Assembly: GCA_009937025.1 (NCBI GenBank)
Contig: JAACDG010000070.1
Coordinates: 1 to 54,769, forward strand
DNA: 54,769 nt
Origin: Methanobacteriota archaeon
GTDB taxonomy: Archaea > Thermoplasmatota > Poseidoniia > Poseidoniales > Poseidoniaceae
Reading direction: 5' to 3'
The translations under genes and the position numbers were made by a program. Of this stretch, positions 35,610 to 44,370 are shown in pieces. Position 1 is the first letter of the stretch, and every line of letters starts with the position of its first letter. The notes under the pieces were generated by a model, which was given only the letters and a program-made list of their open reading frames with translations, had not been told where the DNA came from and did not search any database.

Positions 35610-36140
35610 ATGGCTGGCGAGTTCATGCAAGAGCCTATGCTTCGCCTCAACGGTGTTAATGAAAACTTGCGTATCCTCATAGAAACGGTATTAGAAGGCG
35701 CAGACTCCCCACAAAAAGTAAAGGGAGCCCTCCTCGAGATTTTTCCTGAATTCCCTTTTGGAAAAGAATCCGCTGAACCCATGCTCGGAAAGGCGAGCAA
35801 TGAGACCTGGTCCGGTGAGAAGGTCTCCCTTGAGACCTTTCTGAAATTACTCCATGACCAAAGAATTCTCGATACAGCATTGGATGCAATGACGGTAAAT
35901 TTTGATGGCAAGAAAACTCAATTCAGTCTCCTACGACAAGCGGCCATTGTTGGGAAAGTTGCTTTCCCTTTGTCAAATGAACAACCACTTGGTGGAGTCA
36001 TAACCATCACCTTACAAGGTGAAAATCTCGCTGATTGGCTTGAAGCAGCGACATGGCATAAGGGACGAGATATCGCCCCACGTTCAATTAAGGATGAACA
36101 TTCAATGGACGAAGATGGTGAAGCAGTCACATGGTTGTAG
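35610..36140 (+). CDS. COG1325 (DUF54) RNA-binding protein, predicted exosome-associated
   Basis: This protein of about 176 residues matches archaeal COG1325/PF01877, described as RNA-binding proteins predicted to be linked to the exosome. Family features in order are ILIETVLEGADSPQKVKGAL with the following LFPE-like EIFPEF, the LLHDQRILDTALDAM helix, FSLLRQAAIVGKVAF, and PLGGVITITLQG with a trailing DWLE. The start is ambiguous: ATG codons at 35610, 35625 and 35637 are in frame, and the family usually begins shortly before the first strand. Its 3' end overlaps the convergent fusion gene by 14 bases. The function is inferred only from the family. Confidence 0.72.
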   Translation: MAGEFMQEPMLRLNGVNENLRILIETVLEGADSPQKVKGALLEIFPEFPFGKESAEPMLGKASNETWSGEKVSLETFLKLLHDQRILDTALDAMTVNFDGKKTQFSLLRQAAIVGKVAFPLSNEQPLGGVITITLQGENLADWLEAATWHKGRDIAPRSIKDEHSMDEDGEAVTWL

Positions 36141-37173
36141 ACAGGTAATCTGTTTGTTTCATCCATTCGACAACTGCTCGGTCATTTCCGAGCCAATCAA
36201 TGGGCAATGACTCAGAGAGCGTCCTCCATGCAATTGCATCGTGTGCAGTCCACTCAGCCTTGTTCTCGAAATTTGGTTGTTCACCAAGAAATGATGTTGG
36301 TAAAATGTGAAGAGAAATGTCGATGTGTTCAAGTGCGTGGTACCAAGTTCCAACAGGATGTTTACACACAACATGCCATCCAAACTCTTCCTTCATCTCA
36401 CGCTCTAATGCCTGAATCATAGACTCATCACCCTCGATTTTCCCTCCAGGGAATTCCCATTTACCAGCATGGCTCTGATTCGGTGCGCGTCGAGCAACAA
36501 AGTAGTGTTCATTACGAGTTATGAGGGCGCCGGCAACAGATAGAACTGGCCTGAACATCATTCTTTGTAGGACTTCATGAACAAAAGAAAGAGCAGAGGG
36601 AAGGGGACAATTTTCATGCGAAGGAAGATGGAGGAAAAAACATGGAGTGGTCAACTCGTCATGTACTGCTGTTTCGGCAAGAGCCGAAAGGGTTCGATAC
36701 AGCGTTTCGTTGCAGAGGAAGGTTCCAGCGTCAGTTGAAATCTCACACTCAATTGGCCAAGTCCGCGTCATCCACGATTTTATCGGGGCTTTGACCGAAA
36801 GGTCTCCCTGCCCAGTGATTTCTTGTTCGAGGATTTGTCGACCGCTGTTGTCAGGTATTCGCATTTCAATTCGGTCTTGGGCACGTGTTTCCAATCTGGG
36901 TATCGTACAGGTTTCACACAACCCAACATGAAGAATTGCATCCCATTCTATCCCCTGCTGAATCGAGGTAGAAATTTCAACCGAACCTGGCTGATCGACT
37001 GTGAGAATACGTGTGTCGATTGAGGCATCAAGTGGTTCGACACTGTGCTCACGGATATCTGACCATGGGTCATTCAACAGAAGGCGGTCTGGTAATGCTT
37101 CAACCAGTTCGCTGGAAATATTCCGAAGATGCCCTCCAAACGGCTCAAAACCGGTCACCAATATCCGAACCAT
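36127..37173 (-). CDS. Pyroglutamyl-peptidase-like and Nudix hydrolase fusion
   Basis: Two enzymes are joined in 348 residues. Residues 1-205 match peptidase C15, which removes N-terminal pyroglutamate. They show TGFEPFGGHLRN, an acidic region LETRAQDRIE, the nucleophile in STDAGTFLCNETLY and the catalytic His in FFLHLPSHE. Residues about 215-348 are a MutT-type Nudix domain with the intact box GKIEGDESMIQALE then REMKEEFGW. A VARRAP...AGKWEFPGG lead-in is typical of MutT/CTP-pyrophosphohydrolase proteins. No frameshift or stop separates the halves, and a single ATG at 37173 serves both. The combination is unusual. A shared pathway (repair or salvage of damaged small molecules) would be speculation. 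Confidence 0.87.
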   Translation of the reverse strand: MVRILVTGFEPFGGHLRNISSELVEALPDRLLLNDPWSDIREHSVEPLDASIDTRILTVDQPGSVEISTSIQQGIEWDAILHVGLCETCTIPRLETRAQDRIEMRIPDNSGRQILEQEITGQGDLSVKAPIKSWMTRTWPIECEISTDAGTFLCNETLYRTLSALAETAVHDELTTPCFFLHLPSHENCPLPSALSFVHEVLQRMMFRPVLSVAGALITRNEHYFVARRAPNQSHAGKWEFPGGKIEGDESMIQALEREMKEEFGWHVVCKHPVGTWYHALEHIDISLHILPTSFLGEQPNFENKAEWTAHDAIAWRTLSESLPIDWLGNDRAVVEWMKQTDYLSTTM

Positions 37174-37267
37174 GGTACTGCCTTGCCGAGGGGGTTTTTG
37201 ATACCCTTGCCGCTTGACCTCCCGTCATGTTGACAAATAAGGACCAACACGACAGTCTGCGGGGGGC

Positions 37268-37609
37268 ATGGAAATAGAATCTGAATTGACCGTTACTCTT
37301 CCCGCTGAAGAGAAGAGCGGGGTACTTGAATGGCGACCCATTCGATTAGTACGAGCTATCTGGAAAGAAATCACATTTGGAGTAGGGGCATGGGGAACAT
37401 TACGTCCGTTGATAACTGCACTTCTTGCTGCGGTTCCATTCCTTTTCCTTGGCCAACATTTTAATCGTCAACATCGCAGAGGATTTGACTGGACATTACT
37501 GCAAATACCCCTTGCCTTAACGGTCGTTCTTTGGGTGGGGTTGTGGGGCTATTCCATTTTTGATGCGTGGAAAGAAGCAACACAAAAAGTAGCTGCGCAA
37601 CAGGATTAA
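37268..37609 (+). CDS. Hypothetical two-span membrane protein
   Basis: This 113-residue protein has an acidic N-terminus and two membrane segments (LRPLITALLAAVPFLFLG and LLQIPLALTVVLWVGLWGY) separated by a basic loop (HFNRQHRRGFD). The C-terminus is short and cytoplasmic. GGGGGG and similar G-rich bases precede the ATG. The stop overlaps the convergent metalloprotease gene by four bases. The family is not recognised. Confidence 0.68.
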   Translation: MEIESELTVTLPAEEKSGVLEWRPIRLVRAIWKEITFGVGAWGTLRPLITALLAAVPFLFLGQHFNRQHRRGFDWTLLQIPLALTVVLWVGLWGYSIFDAWKEATQKVAAQQD

Positions 37610-38397
37610 GGCCGCCATAACTGGTCTGTACATGGAATTGAACCGTCTGCTAAACCTTGTAAATCCTGTTTATCATTAATGTCAAATTCAGTTGGTAAAT
37701 CATTGTCAAAGAAATTTGCGATGCTTGAAGATTCAACAGCCCAGTACATCACTGAATCTTCATTATTCGAATGGTGTGGATGTTCGCTGTCTTCATGGTC
37801 AACTGGTGAAGTATAGACTATATTCACCAAGCCCAAGAGATGTCCAATCTCATGAACAAGAACGCTGTTTTCGATTTTTTCTGCAGATGGCCTCCGAAAA
37901 ATATTCTCGGCATCGTCGATTGAATCTTTGAAGATCGAAACGGTTGATGCATCAACAGCCACACCAAGAACACTTGAATCCTCATATGTGCCTGCAGGGA
38001 ATATGGCTTGCCAATACAGTGTTGAACCTTCTCTTGGGTCATTCGCTTTTTCATCCCAACTCATCGTACGGACATCTTCAGAACTCCATACTGCATCGTT
38101 TTCGAAATTTGTTTCAGTGAACACAAAGTCAATGCCCTGAGGTTTATCGCAGACGGATTCCAATCGTTGTTTTAGCAAATCTGTCGAAGAAGTTTCAGGT
38201 CTGTATCCGGGTTCGTAATCGATTTCTACAACCATTGAGGTATAGGTTGAGTCATCAAGGCAAGCCAATGTCAAGCCGCCGGGAATTCCGTGATTTAATC
38301 CCAAATCCCCAAGGTCATCTACTCCCAAACAACCGGAAAGTGTAGGTGTAAGGAGGACTGTGATGATTGCTAAACAGACATGGACGCCTCTCTTCAT
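37606..38397 (-). CDS. Lipoprotein zinc metalloprotease (HExxH type)
   Basis: This 263-residue exported protein has a lipoprotein signal peptide ending in the lipobox LSGC (Cys near residue 23), so it is probably tethered to the membrane by lipid. The zinc site is HEIGHLLGLVN, a metzincin-like helix with Asn where the third His or Asp ligand usually lies. A His/Asp-rich segment follows (DHEDSEHPHH) and may supply the third ligand. SVMYW then looks like a Met-turn. This HExGHxxGLVN plus HxDxxHxxH layout seems to be a family trait rather than a defect. It is the last gene of the minus-strand block with the two giant exported proteins, 37 bases from the preceding gene. Confidence 0.78.
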   Translation of the reverse strand: MKRGVHVCLAIITVLLTPTLSGCLGVDDLGDLGLNHGIPGGLTLACLDDSTYTSMVVEIDYEPGYRPETSSTDLLKQRLESVCDKPQGIDFVFTETNFENDAVWSSEDVRTMSWDEKANDPREGSTLYWQAIFPAGTYEDSSVLGVAVDASTVSIFKDSIDDAENIFRRPSAEKIENSVLVHEIGHLLGLVNIVYTSPVDHEDSEHPHHSNNEDSVMYWAVESSSIANFFDNDLPTEFDINDKQDLQGLADGSIPCTDQLWRP

Positions 38398-38434
38398 GGT
38401 ATGCGGTAGAGGTGGTTATTTTCAAACCCACTGT

Positions 38435-38887
38435 TTACCAGTCTTCTGGAATCTCAAGAGGAGAGAATAATTGTCCAGGGCCTTTGGCCTTTGACAACTG
38501 AGTTCGAGAGAGGGCCTCCCATGGACGAAGTGCCAGCAACCCCTCTGCTAATGATGCATCAATCTCTACGAGTGTTACGCGAATGAGTGTTGCCAAAATA
38601 TCCATTCGGTCAGCATCGATTATCTTGAAAATTTTTTCTAAGTCAAATGTAAACTCATTGCCATCATCATCTGGAGTTTCAATCACCCATGGGTGTGTAA
38701 CCGTATCAGGGAATTCTTGCTGAGTCGCAGTAATGTGTTCGTCTAATGAACGGGAAAGGCCCGCTATGTGCTTACTTAAGACAAGGCTCACTTCGATTAA
38801 TGGCATGTTCAATTGGTTGATGAGGTTGACCATGCGTTCTTGCAAAGTCACCATACCATCTATGGCCGAAGCCTTCTCGTTCGTCAT
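38435..38887 (-). CDS. Hypothetical cytoplasmic helical protein
   Basis: This 150-residue protein has no signal peptide, cysteine motif or membrane span. The first half is helical (LQERMVNLINQLNMPLIEVSLVL). A short DDDGNEFTF turn follows, and then helices with ILATLIRVTLVEIDASL. It starts 9 bases after the stop of the giant anchored protein gene and precedes the metalloprotease gene, so it probably belongs to the same transcript. That makes a cytoplasmic partner of the surface complex plausible. The family is not recognised. Confidence 0.65.
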   Translation of the reverse strand: MTNEKASAIDGMVTLQERMVNLINQLNMPLIEVSLVLSKHIAGLSRSLDEHITATQQEFPDTVTHPWVIETPDDDGNEFTFDLEKIFKIIDADRMDILATLIRVTLVEIDASLAEGLLALRPWEALSRTQLSKAKGPGQLFSPLEIPEDW

Positions 38888-38896
38888 CTCAACAAC

Positions 38897-41800
38897 TCAC
38901 TTTTTCATTGCTTCAACGTATTGCCAGCCAAAGTGGTTCCATTGGTCTTGGGTCCATCCCTGAGGCAGTCCAGTCGGTGGAATTGGAGGTGGAGCCGGTG
39001 TTGTAACTACAGGTTTTGGCTGCGCTATTGGTGCAGGAGACGCTTGTGGTAGTGGAAGGGCCAAGCCAGGCGGAGGAGGTAAATTTTCATCGATATCAGG
39101 TAATGTTTTCGAGTGATTAAGTTCATCGAGAACTTCAGCAGTTTGGTCTTCTGCACCGCCTTCAAGTTCACCTTCACGGATTCGGCGATTCATGACTAAG
39201 AGCCACATGGCAAGGCTCAGAGAGAGCAATGCAATCAGATAGAGAACGATACTAAACGTTCCTTGCTGTGCTTGAAGGGCAAGAGCCTCCCCGTCACGGA
39301 TAGTCTGCTCTTTCACCAGCAATGGGTCGAGCGTCTTACGGTCCATTTCAACTTCATCAACAAGGACTAAAAGTCGGAATTCAATACTTTCACCAGCCTC
39401 GACATTGGCGATTGTTGGGAGTGTTCCTGTAATAACTGCGCCCGCTGTAGCAACCAAGTCCACCCGTGCTGTGTCTTCCCAGAAACCACCGTCAACTGCA
39501 CGCTGTAAGACAAAGGCTACATCGCCTTTCCCACCGAGATTACGAACTTCAAAGTTAAGTTCGACGGATTGTTGAGTTATTGGACTTGGGTCATCCCAAG
39601 ATAAAGAACTGGTGGCGGCATTCAAATCAATACTTGGCCCTAGAAGAGCTAATGACCAAGAGGCAATAGGTTGGGAAAGCGAGTTTCCAAGCGTGTTGAA
39701 AGGATTACCTGCTGAATCAGAACCAGAAACCCAAACATCCACCATATAGGACGGCAATAATGTCGTTGCTCCTGCATCGGTGAGGTCGAGTGTACCTGTC
39801 CAGAAAAATTGCTGCTCGAAAGGAGTCGTGTCCGGCAAAGGCATACTGCCCCGAGAAATTTCTGCTTCTCCTGCTCGAACACGATAATGCAAAACGGCAG
39901 GCTCATCAAGCGCAAAGCCATGGTCGTCAATTGTTTCAAGCATAACTAACAAGTCTCCACAAGCCCCAATTGACAACTCTGAACCTGCTGAAACTTCATC
40001 CAAAGCAACAGTTGCAATCGTTGGACGAGAACTGTCGACTGCAAGACGTACACGTTGTAGCGTAGGTGTTTCATCCATAGCTAAACCAGGTAAATCATCC
40101 AGTTCGAGACGGAGGTCGAGGTGGCCAGAAGGAACAGAGGGTATCAAGAGGTCGAGGCTAAACTCTCCATCTCCACGGGTAGAAGTTTTCCAGGTGTTAT
40201 CATAATCTCCAAAGACCACATCAAATGCACCCGCCGGAGCAGGTGTTTCATCTTCGGAAAAGAGAACTCGACCATTAACTCGTAATGCTTGTCCTGCACC
40301 AATCAACGTCTCTTCGAATTCAGGATTATAGTGGTTTGTTCCATCTCGAAGTTCTACAGCACGAATATGCCCCTCCATGGTATCAAATCTGAAATCGTTG
40401 TCAAGACTCCAAGCATCGTTTCCTAAACCAGCAGTAGCTTCGAAACAAGGTGTTTCTTCACCTTCATTACATGGCAAATCAGTAACAAGGATTTTTGGAA
40501 TAATTTTACTTATCCCATTTGTATCAAAGGATTCAGGGAATGTCCATGTTAATTGGAAACGTGCCAAGATTTTGATGATGCTGTTGTTATTTTCATCTAA
40601 ATCTACACTTGAATACAGATTTGAAACTGCTATATTGGCTGAACCAGACTCCATAACCGCAACAGGGTTCCCATCTGGTCCTTTCATCAAGGAAATGAAG
40701 ACTGAAGTTTCATCGTCATTAAAATTGCCACCAAGTGCGAGTTGAATATACTGGATATCTTGCCATCCATTCCGGTCGGAAAGAACAATTTGAGCAGTAT
40801 AAGGGATTCCTGGGTGCAATGGTGCTTGGTCATCATGCCCAAGAATTGTGGAATTATCAAGGTCGAGTTCAGGCTCAAATTCAACGCGTATTTGGTATGT
40901 ACCCAAATCATTATCCCAATTTGGAACTTCTTCTCCAGGCACATATCCGCATGCGATATTGCTGTCAGGACAGACGGGTCCACCACCCATTGCAATGGCA
41001 TTGTCTTGAGCGTCTTTACCGGTGATAAAGTAGGATACTCGTTGACCATGTTGAAGCATTGAATCATCGATGAGACCGTCAAAAATATGCATTCCACCGG
41101 CTTGAGTATCGGGGGATGTGAGGATTTTCATTTCATATTCGTCTGAATTTGGCAGGCCATCAAAATTATAATCGCTGCAGCCAAGAGATTCACTTGCTTT
41201 ACAACCAATCCAGTAATTGAGAGTCAATTGGTTTGGAGGGTCAACCGAATCTTGAACGAAGATACTCACTGCTTGGCCTCCAGGCGCAGGAGGTCCCGCA
41301 TGTCGTTCACTTCCATCACCCGGGGTCGAGGACAACACAAGAGGAGAATTACCATCCAAAACCAGTCGGATTGTATTGTATCCTGGGTTCGAATAAACTG
41401 AACCGTTCTGCATTTGTATTGCTTCGACGTAGAAGATCATTCCACCTGGAGAGGATTCCAGTGGAGACTGGAACGTAATATTGTATTCTCCAAACGCAGG
41501 GTTTTGTTCTTGTGCCAGAAGAATCGGTTCGCCTATTGGAACTCCGTCATATGTGACATTTTGTCCTAATATGCGCAAGAAGAATTGTCCTGCAAGTGGA
41601 GTAAGTTGAGAATTCTGGAAATAGATTCCTCCTGTGAAAGAGAGATTAAATCCACCTCGAACCCAATCTTGAGAATACAATTCTCTACCTGTTTCTTCAA
41701 AGACTCGCAAGCCATCGAGTTGAATATCATTTTCTACTGTTATGTCCAAATCTTCAGTTTCCCATGCAGCGACTGCTTGACCTAAGTCATCTTCGACCGT

Positions 41801-44302
41801 GATAAGTGCCTGCATTTTAAATTCATCATCCCAAGTCCAATTCACGGAAACTGGTATACGTATTGAGACTATACCATTGGAGTCTGTTGTCGATGTACAA
41901 TTTGCTGTATCGAATTGGACGATACCTCCCGCATCGCTGACAACCGAACATGTATCTCCACGTTGCCAATCAAATGCAGGGTTTTCCCCATAGGAATTGT
42001 TCAGTGCAATAAGAGACTCAGTTACTCGGTCGACATCATCGCCCGGTGCGATACGTACCTGTAAATTACGAGAGACACCGTCTGGAGAGAGAAGACCCCC
42101 CTCCAATGATGCATCAATCGCACGGGTTTGCATCTTGTAAGCAATATCGATGTTCGAGATTTTAACTCTGCCCGAAGTTGCTGCTTTCACAGCGATTGGG
42201 ATGAGCACATCTCCATCACCGTTTTGTGGAATATGTGAATTAAACGCTTGAACAAGTGTAGGTTGGTTCTTCACATCGACATTCACTACTGAATTATCAC
42301 TGGCGACCACCGCTGATTCATTGAGGAAGAGGAGAGACTCCCAATCCCAAATTAAATCGTTCCCGATGTCTAATTTCGGGCGGTCAGGGTAACCTTCCTC
42401 ATATTCCATCACAATCGAATCAATAAGAGGGGATAAAGTAACATCTGTGGTTGACAAACTGACAGCATATCGAATCGTATCTCCTGCTTCAGTTGATGGA
42501 AAACTGACTTCCTGATTATTTAATGCAGGAAGCCAAGTAGAACCGTTATCATTTGAAACTTGAACAATCATGGATGTGCCCGAGGGAATATCTGCGACCC
42601 AATTAGGCCTTACTTTACCGACTTTAGTGCCCGTATTATGGGGCGGTGAAGTCCAACTACCTGTCGGGGCATATTCAGTTGAATATTCAACATCCACCCA
42701 CCATGAAACTGCAGTGGAACCAATTAACTGCGCTTTCCAAACTAATTCAGTTCCGGGGTAGTCAAAGTGAATAGTAGAATTCGAAGTAACAGATTCCCAA
42801 TGAGTGCCATTGTCAGCCGAGACCCAGTAATCGACACGGTCTCCGATGGATGCTGCAGACCAATAGGTTTGCATATTTACACTCAAAATTGGGTCTCCTG
42901 ATTCAGTAACAGGTCCAAACCATGTTGTCGTTCCTGGGGCTGGAGTTGTTTTGTATTGCCATCCAGTACCATATTCTCGATAATATAATGTTGCTGAGGA
43001 CCATGTCGAGTATCCACAGTCAACAGTCACGAATCGTGTACCGTCGAATTGAAGTCCATACCCTAGAGCAGAAAGCAAACGTGTTCCCGATTGAGGAACC
43101 AGCGAAGTCGAAGTTCCGGAAATAGTCCAAGCTTCGAGTTGATCTTTGTCTTGACTGGAAGAACCCTTTTGGCAACGCATGAAGAATGTGCTTTCATTGA
43201 CTTCTAAGCCACGAACTTGTTGGCCAGTTTTACCACATTCCCATGAACTACCGGATGAAGAGGAAAAGGAAAACATGTCTTGTCCACGGGTATATTGCCC
43301 ATCGGCTTGGTCTCCAAAGGTGTAAGGCACAATTCGGCGTTGGGCGTTATGAACAATCCAAACCTCTTCTGTATCTCGGTCATAAGCAATGGCGGTATAG
43401 TCGGAATATTGCGGTGAAACATCATATGAATCAATACATTTCCAAGTATCGTCCCTCGAAATATCCATCTCAAGAACACGGTGATATTGTGTCGGAGCAG
43501 ATGAAGAGTAGTGGTAACGGTAGCCAGAAAGAATAGCGAACATTCGTTCATCATCGGTAATGGTCCAATCTCGGAAACCATAACTACCATAGTATGAACT
43601 TGAATGTAAATTTGGAAGAGTGCACTGTCCTTGATCTAAAGTTATAACCGATTCTTTCGTTGCATTATTTGGATAAAGTCGATGAACGATGTTGTGGAAA
43701 GAAGATGAACTCCACGTTGACATGAAAAGCCAATCATGGTGTTTGAGAATTGCACCTTGACCTTGTTTCATGAGGCCGGATGAAGTCTTGAGCGCTTGTT
43801 GTGAAAATCTGTTTTCAGTTGAGTTTGAGGTGTGTGGTTGGCGAACTGCATAGGAGCCATTGTCAAGCCATGCATCGGAAGCAGAATGTTCAACTTCATC
43901 GTAACCATGTGGGAAAAATGTTGTTGAACGATTGGAAAAGGCAAGACTCAAATCACCACTTCGCGCATCAGTTGCTGAAGTTGAACCTTCAATCCATTCA
44001 TCTCGATCATCGGTTACGGTTTGACTCCATCCGGTAGCAGAGGCGCCAGAAAGCGTCATTGAAACATCGGTAACCAATGCCCCCTTGGGCAGTGAAATCA
44101 TAGCCCCAGTATCGGGGTTTGCACCTTGATACAGTGCAACATATTCACTTGAACCATCATGAAGGGAATAGATATGTCTCGAGACTCCACCTGCCTCTGC
44201 AGAACCAACAACAACATCGGCCATCGGCCCCATAGGTGCTAAAACCATGATGAAAAAGAGCACGAACATTATTCCGCGGCCGTTCGATAATTCGTTCTGC
44301 AT
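38897..44302 (-). CDS. Giant membrane-anchored ectodomain protein with GWTxxQW tail
   Basis: From the ATG at 44302 the protein has 1,801 residues. A signal peptide is present (GIMFVLFFIMVLAPMGPMA). The ectodomain first looks like a beta-propeller or sheet-rich region with many Ser, Trp and Tyr (to about 480). Repeated Ig/fibronectin-like beta domains then run to about 1670, including FSEDETPAPAGAFDVVFGD-type units. A single span (IVLYLIALLSLSLAMWLLVM) leads to an acidic and Pro-rich tail ending GLPQGWTQDQWNHFG. A start at 44374 overlaps the upstream stop by four bases (ATGA). The 44302 ATG has a G-rich site before it and gives a normal-length signal peptide. The role is probably surface adhesion or scaffold. 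Confidence 0.82.
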   Translation of the reverse strand: MQNELSNGRGIMFVLFFIMVLAPMGPMADVVVGSAEAGGVSRHIYSLHDGSSEYVALYQGANPDTGAMISLPKGALVTDVSMTLSGASATGWSQTVTDDRDEWIEGSTSATDARSGDLSLAFSNRSTTFFPHGYDEVEHSASDAWLDNGSYAVRQPHTSNSTENRFSQQALKTSSGLMKQGQGAILKHHDWLFMSTWSSSSFHNIVHRLYPNNATKESVITLDQGQCTLPNLHSSSYYGSYGFRDWTITDDERMFAILSGYRYHYSSSAPTQYHRVLEMDISRDDTWKCIDSYDVSPQYSDYTAIAYDRDTEEVWIVHNAQRRIVPYTFGDQADGQYTRGQDMFSFSSSSGSSWECGKTGQQVRGLEVNESTFFMRCQKGSSSQDKDQLEAWTISGTSTSLVPQSGTRLLSALGYGLQFDGTRFVTVDCGYSTWSSATLYYREYGTGWQYKTTPAPGTTTWFGPVTESGDPILSVNMQTYWSAASIGDRVDYWVSADNGTHWESVTSNSTIHFDYPGTELVWKAQLIGSTAVSWWVDVEYSTEYAPTGSWTSPPHNTGTKVGKVRPNWVADIPSGTSMIVQVSNDNGSTWLPALNNQEVSFPSTEAGDTIRYAVSLSTTDVTLSPLIDSIVMEYEEGYPDRPKLDIGNDLIWDWESLLFLNESAVVASDNSVVNVDVKNQPTLVQAFNSHIPQNGDGDVLIPIAVKAATSGRVKISNIDIAYKMQTRAIDASLEGGLLSPDGVSRNLQVRIAPGDDVDRVTESLIALNNSYGENPAFDWQRGDTCSVVSDAGGIVQFDTANCTSTTDSNGIVSIRIPVSVNWTWDDEFKMQALITVEDDLGQAVAAWETEDLDITVENDIQLDGLRVFEETGRELYSQDWVRGGFNLSFTGGIYFQNSQLTPLAGQFFLRILGQNVTYDGVPIGEPILLAQEQNPAFGEYNITFQSPLESSPGGMIFYVEAIQMQNGSVYSNPGYNTIRLVLDGNSPLVLSSTPGDGSERHAGPPAPGGQAVSIFVQDSVDPPNQLTLNYWIGCKASESLGCSDYNFDGLPNSDEYEMKILTSPDTQAGGMHIFDGLIDDSMLQHGQRVSYFITGKDAQDNAIAMGGGPVCPDSNIACGYVPGEEVPNWDNDLGTYQIRVEFEPELDLDNSTILGHDDQAPLHPGIPYTAQIVLSDRNGWQDIQYIQLALGGNFNDDETSVFISLMKGPDGNPVAVMESGSANIAVSNLYSSVDLDENNNSIIKILARFQLTWTFPESFDTNGISKIIPKILVTDLPCNEGEETPCFEATAGLGNDAWSLDNDFRFDTMEGHIRAVELRDGTNHYNPEFEETLIGAGQALRVNGRVLFSEDETPAPAGAFDVVFGDYDNTWKTSTRGDGEFSLDLLIPSVPSGHLDLRLELDDLPGLAMDETPTLQRVRLAVDSSRPTIATVALDEVSAGSELSIGACGDLLVMLETIDDHGFALDEPAVLHYRVRAGEAEISRGSMPLPDTTPFEQQFFWTGTLDLTDAGATTLLPSYMVDVWVSGSDSAGNPFNTLGNSLSQPIASWSLALLGPSIDLNAATSSLSWDDPSPITQQSVELNFEVRNLGGKGDVAFVLQRAVDGGFWEDTARVDLVATAGAVITGTLPTIANVEAGESIEFRLLVLVDEVEMDRKTLDPLLVKEQTIRDGEALALQAQQGTFSIVLYLIALLSLSLAMWLLVMNRRIREGELEGGAEDQTAEVLDELNHSKTLPDIDENLPPPPGLALPLPQASPAPIAQPKPVVTTPAPPPIPPTGLPQGWTQDQWNHFGWQYVEAMKK

Positions 44303-44370
44303 GCCTGCCCCCCCATACAGGCTTAGGACCTTTGGTCTTTGAACCATGCGGATACCGGTGAGACGTAAAA

